This document shows positions 63,104 through 64,000 of a stretch of DNA of 64,000 bases, piece by piece. The notes under the pieces were generated by a model. It was not told where the DNA came from and made no database searches. It saw only the letters and a program-made list of their open reading frames with translations. Source of the DNA: Saprospiraceae bacterium (lineage in GTDB: Bacteria; Bacteroidota; Bacteroidia; Chitinophagales; Saprospiraceae); NCBI GenBank assembly GCA_016708265.1, contig JADJGA010000012.1, forward strand, positions 1-64,000, read 5' to 3'. Both the position numbers and the translations under genes were made by a program. The stretch's first letter is position 1. Each line of letters opens with the position of its first letter.

Positions 63104-64000
63104 ATGGAAAAGCCACCAATCACCAACTGCCATACTCATATTTTTACTGGGTATCATGTCCCACCTTACCTTGCTAAATCATTTGTTCCTTTCCCATTTT
63201 ACTTTCTCTTTCACCTGAATTTTTTAGTAAGAGTCTTCCGTTTTTTTGGCAATGTTTCAAATAACATAAAGTATCATCCTGCTTTAAAAAAATGGCAGAG
63301 CCTGAAAGCTAGCATACGTCTATATTCAAGATACTACAATCCTGTTTTATCTTTAATCGGTCTGATTTTGGTAATTCAATTTGTATTTATTATTTTCAGA
63401 TTCTTAGTGTGGTTAGGAATTAGTGAACAGAGTTTATTTTACAAAATATCATTTATCTGCGAAACATGGCTGACAGAACATAAATTGCTGATAACTGACA
63501 TTCAAGGTTTCTGGCAGGCCTCTGGCTTGATATTTTTGATGTTTTTTATACCATCAAGCAGGAATTTACTGAAATTTGCTTTCAGAAGCCTTATGTTAAT
63601 ACCTAGGGCATTTGTTGGGCCGCTTTCTGCTAAAATGATGGCAAGATACTGGAATATAGTGAATTATGCCAACTATATTGAACAAAGACGTATTTTTTTC
63701 AAACTTGCATCACAATCTCCAAAAGGTACAAGATTTGTGGTATTGCCGATGGATATGGCTTATATGGATGCAGGTAAACCTCCCTATAATTTGGACCGGC
63801 AACTGGAAGAACTTGCAAATATAAAGAAACGAAATCCCGGTACTTTTTTTCCGTTCATATTTGCAGATCCAAGGAGGATAAAGGAGCAGGAAAATTTTTT
63901 CAAATACTCGTTTTCAGAAGGAATTGTAAAGCTTGAAAATTGTTTTATCAAAAGAATGATAGAAGAAAAGGGTTTTTCCGGCATCAAAATCTACCCTGCA
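63104..64000 (+). CDS. Amidohydrolase-superfamily protein with inserted membrane helices (partial)
   Basis: 299 codons, open to the window edge, so the C-terminus is missing. The start MEKPPITNCHTHIFTG carries the HxH metal motif (His10, His12) that begins an amidohydrolase TIM barrel. The barrel does not follow at once: about 190 residues come first, with probable membrane helices at 81-104 (VLSLIGLILVIQFVFIIFRFLVWL) and 137-150 (WQASGLIFLMFFIP). Barrel-like text resumes with TRFVVLPMDMAYM (about 209), FFPFIFADPRRI (about 248) and FSGIKIYPA (about 291), typical of amidohydrolase_2 proteins such as TIM-barrel hydrolases and decarboxylases. It starts 28 bases after the response regulator gene and may share its operon. 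Substrate unknown. Confidence 0.75.
   Translation, partial: MEKPPITNCHTHIFTGYHVPPYLAKSFVPFPFYFLFHLNFLVRVFRFFGNVSNNIKYHPALKKWQSLKASIRLYSRYYNPVLSLIGLILVIQFVFIIFRFLVWLGISEQSLFYKISFICETWLTEHKLLITDIQGFWQASGLIFLMFFIPSSRNLLKFAFRSLMLIPRAFVGPLSAKMMARYWNIVNYANYIEQRRIFFKLASQSPKGTRFVVLPMDMAYMDAGKPPYNLDRQLEELANIKKRNPGTFFPFIFADPRRIKEQENFFKYSFSEGIVKLENCFIKRMIEEKGFSGIKIYPA

Noticed and set aside
1..64000. CRISPR array, prophage or integrated element
   Set aside because: No regularly spaced repeat-spacer units, phage structural genes, integrase or tRNA-flanked attachment site was seen.

Overview
The window is a stretch of a Bacteroidota chromosome, probably from an uncultured Bacteroidales-like lineage. The support is an AT-rich base composition, promoters of the Bacteroidota type (TTTG, about 20-21 bases, then TAnnTTTG), almost no Shine-Dalgarno signals, a type IX secretion (T9SS) sorting domain, TonB-dependent receptors with carboxypeptidase-regulatory-like N-termini, LytS/LytTR regulators, long Pit transporters with PhoU-like tails, and a queuine tRNA-ribosyltransferase without the usual zinc cysteines. 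I found no rRNA, convincing tRNA, CRISPR array, prophage or intact insertion sequence.

Layout. 0.26-9.35 kb: four genes broken by frameshifts and stops (a HEAT-repeat cyclophilin, a secreted zinc protease with a T9SS tail, a membrane glycosyltransferase and a beta-helix lipoprotein), with one intact small membrane-protein gene between the last two. Disruption is densest at the left edge and fades to the right, so poor consensus quality must be considered alongside real decay. 9.5-18.1 kb: a TonB receptor, sbcD, a glycosyltransferase, a frameshifted REP-associated transposase among its own palindromes, then tgt-lptG. 18.3-24.2 kb: an ion transporter and two different phosphate (Pit) transport units facing each other. 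24.5-30.9 kb: a relatively GC-rich block with a DUF1566 lipoprotein, a polysaccharide deacetylase, a TonB receptor and a LytS/LytTR pair. 31.2-41.5 kb: an outer-membrane protein and an EEP-family lipoprotein, then a glycan-degrading run of alpha-galactosidase, beta-galactosidase (frameshifted) and GH95 alpha-L-fucosidase. 41.5-58.8 kb: housekeeping and envelope genes (groL, ddl, two GT4 enzymes, manC, a PPTase, gyrB, lgt, a PurF-like amidotransferase, polA, a thioredoxin-like lipoprotein).

The best candidate for an undescribed system lies at 59.4-64.0 kb. Four AGGAAAA-type repeats spaced about 22 bases apart sit directly upstream of a textbook promoter. They are followed by a small unrecognised soluble protein, a six-helix membrane protein, a tiny ORF, a paralogous six-helix membrane protein, a histidine kinase with no sensor domain, a NarL-type response regulator, and an amidohydrolase with membrane helices inserted after its HxH motif. 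The likely logic is that the orphan membrane proteins act as sensor subunits for the kinase and the regulator acts on the iterated operator, but this is inference.
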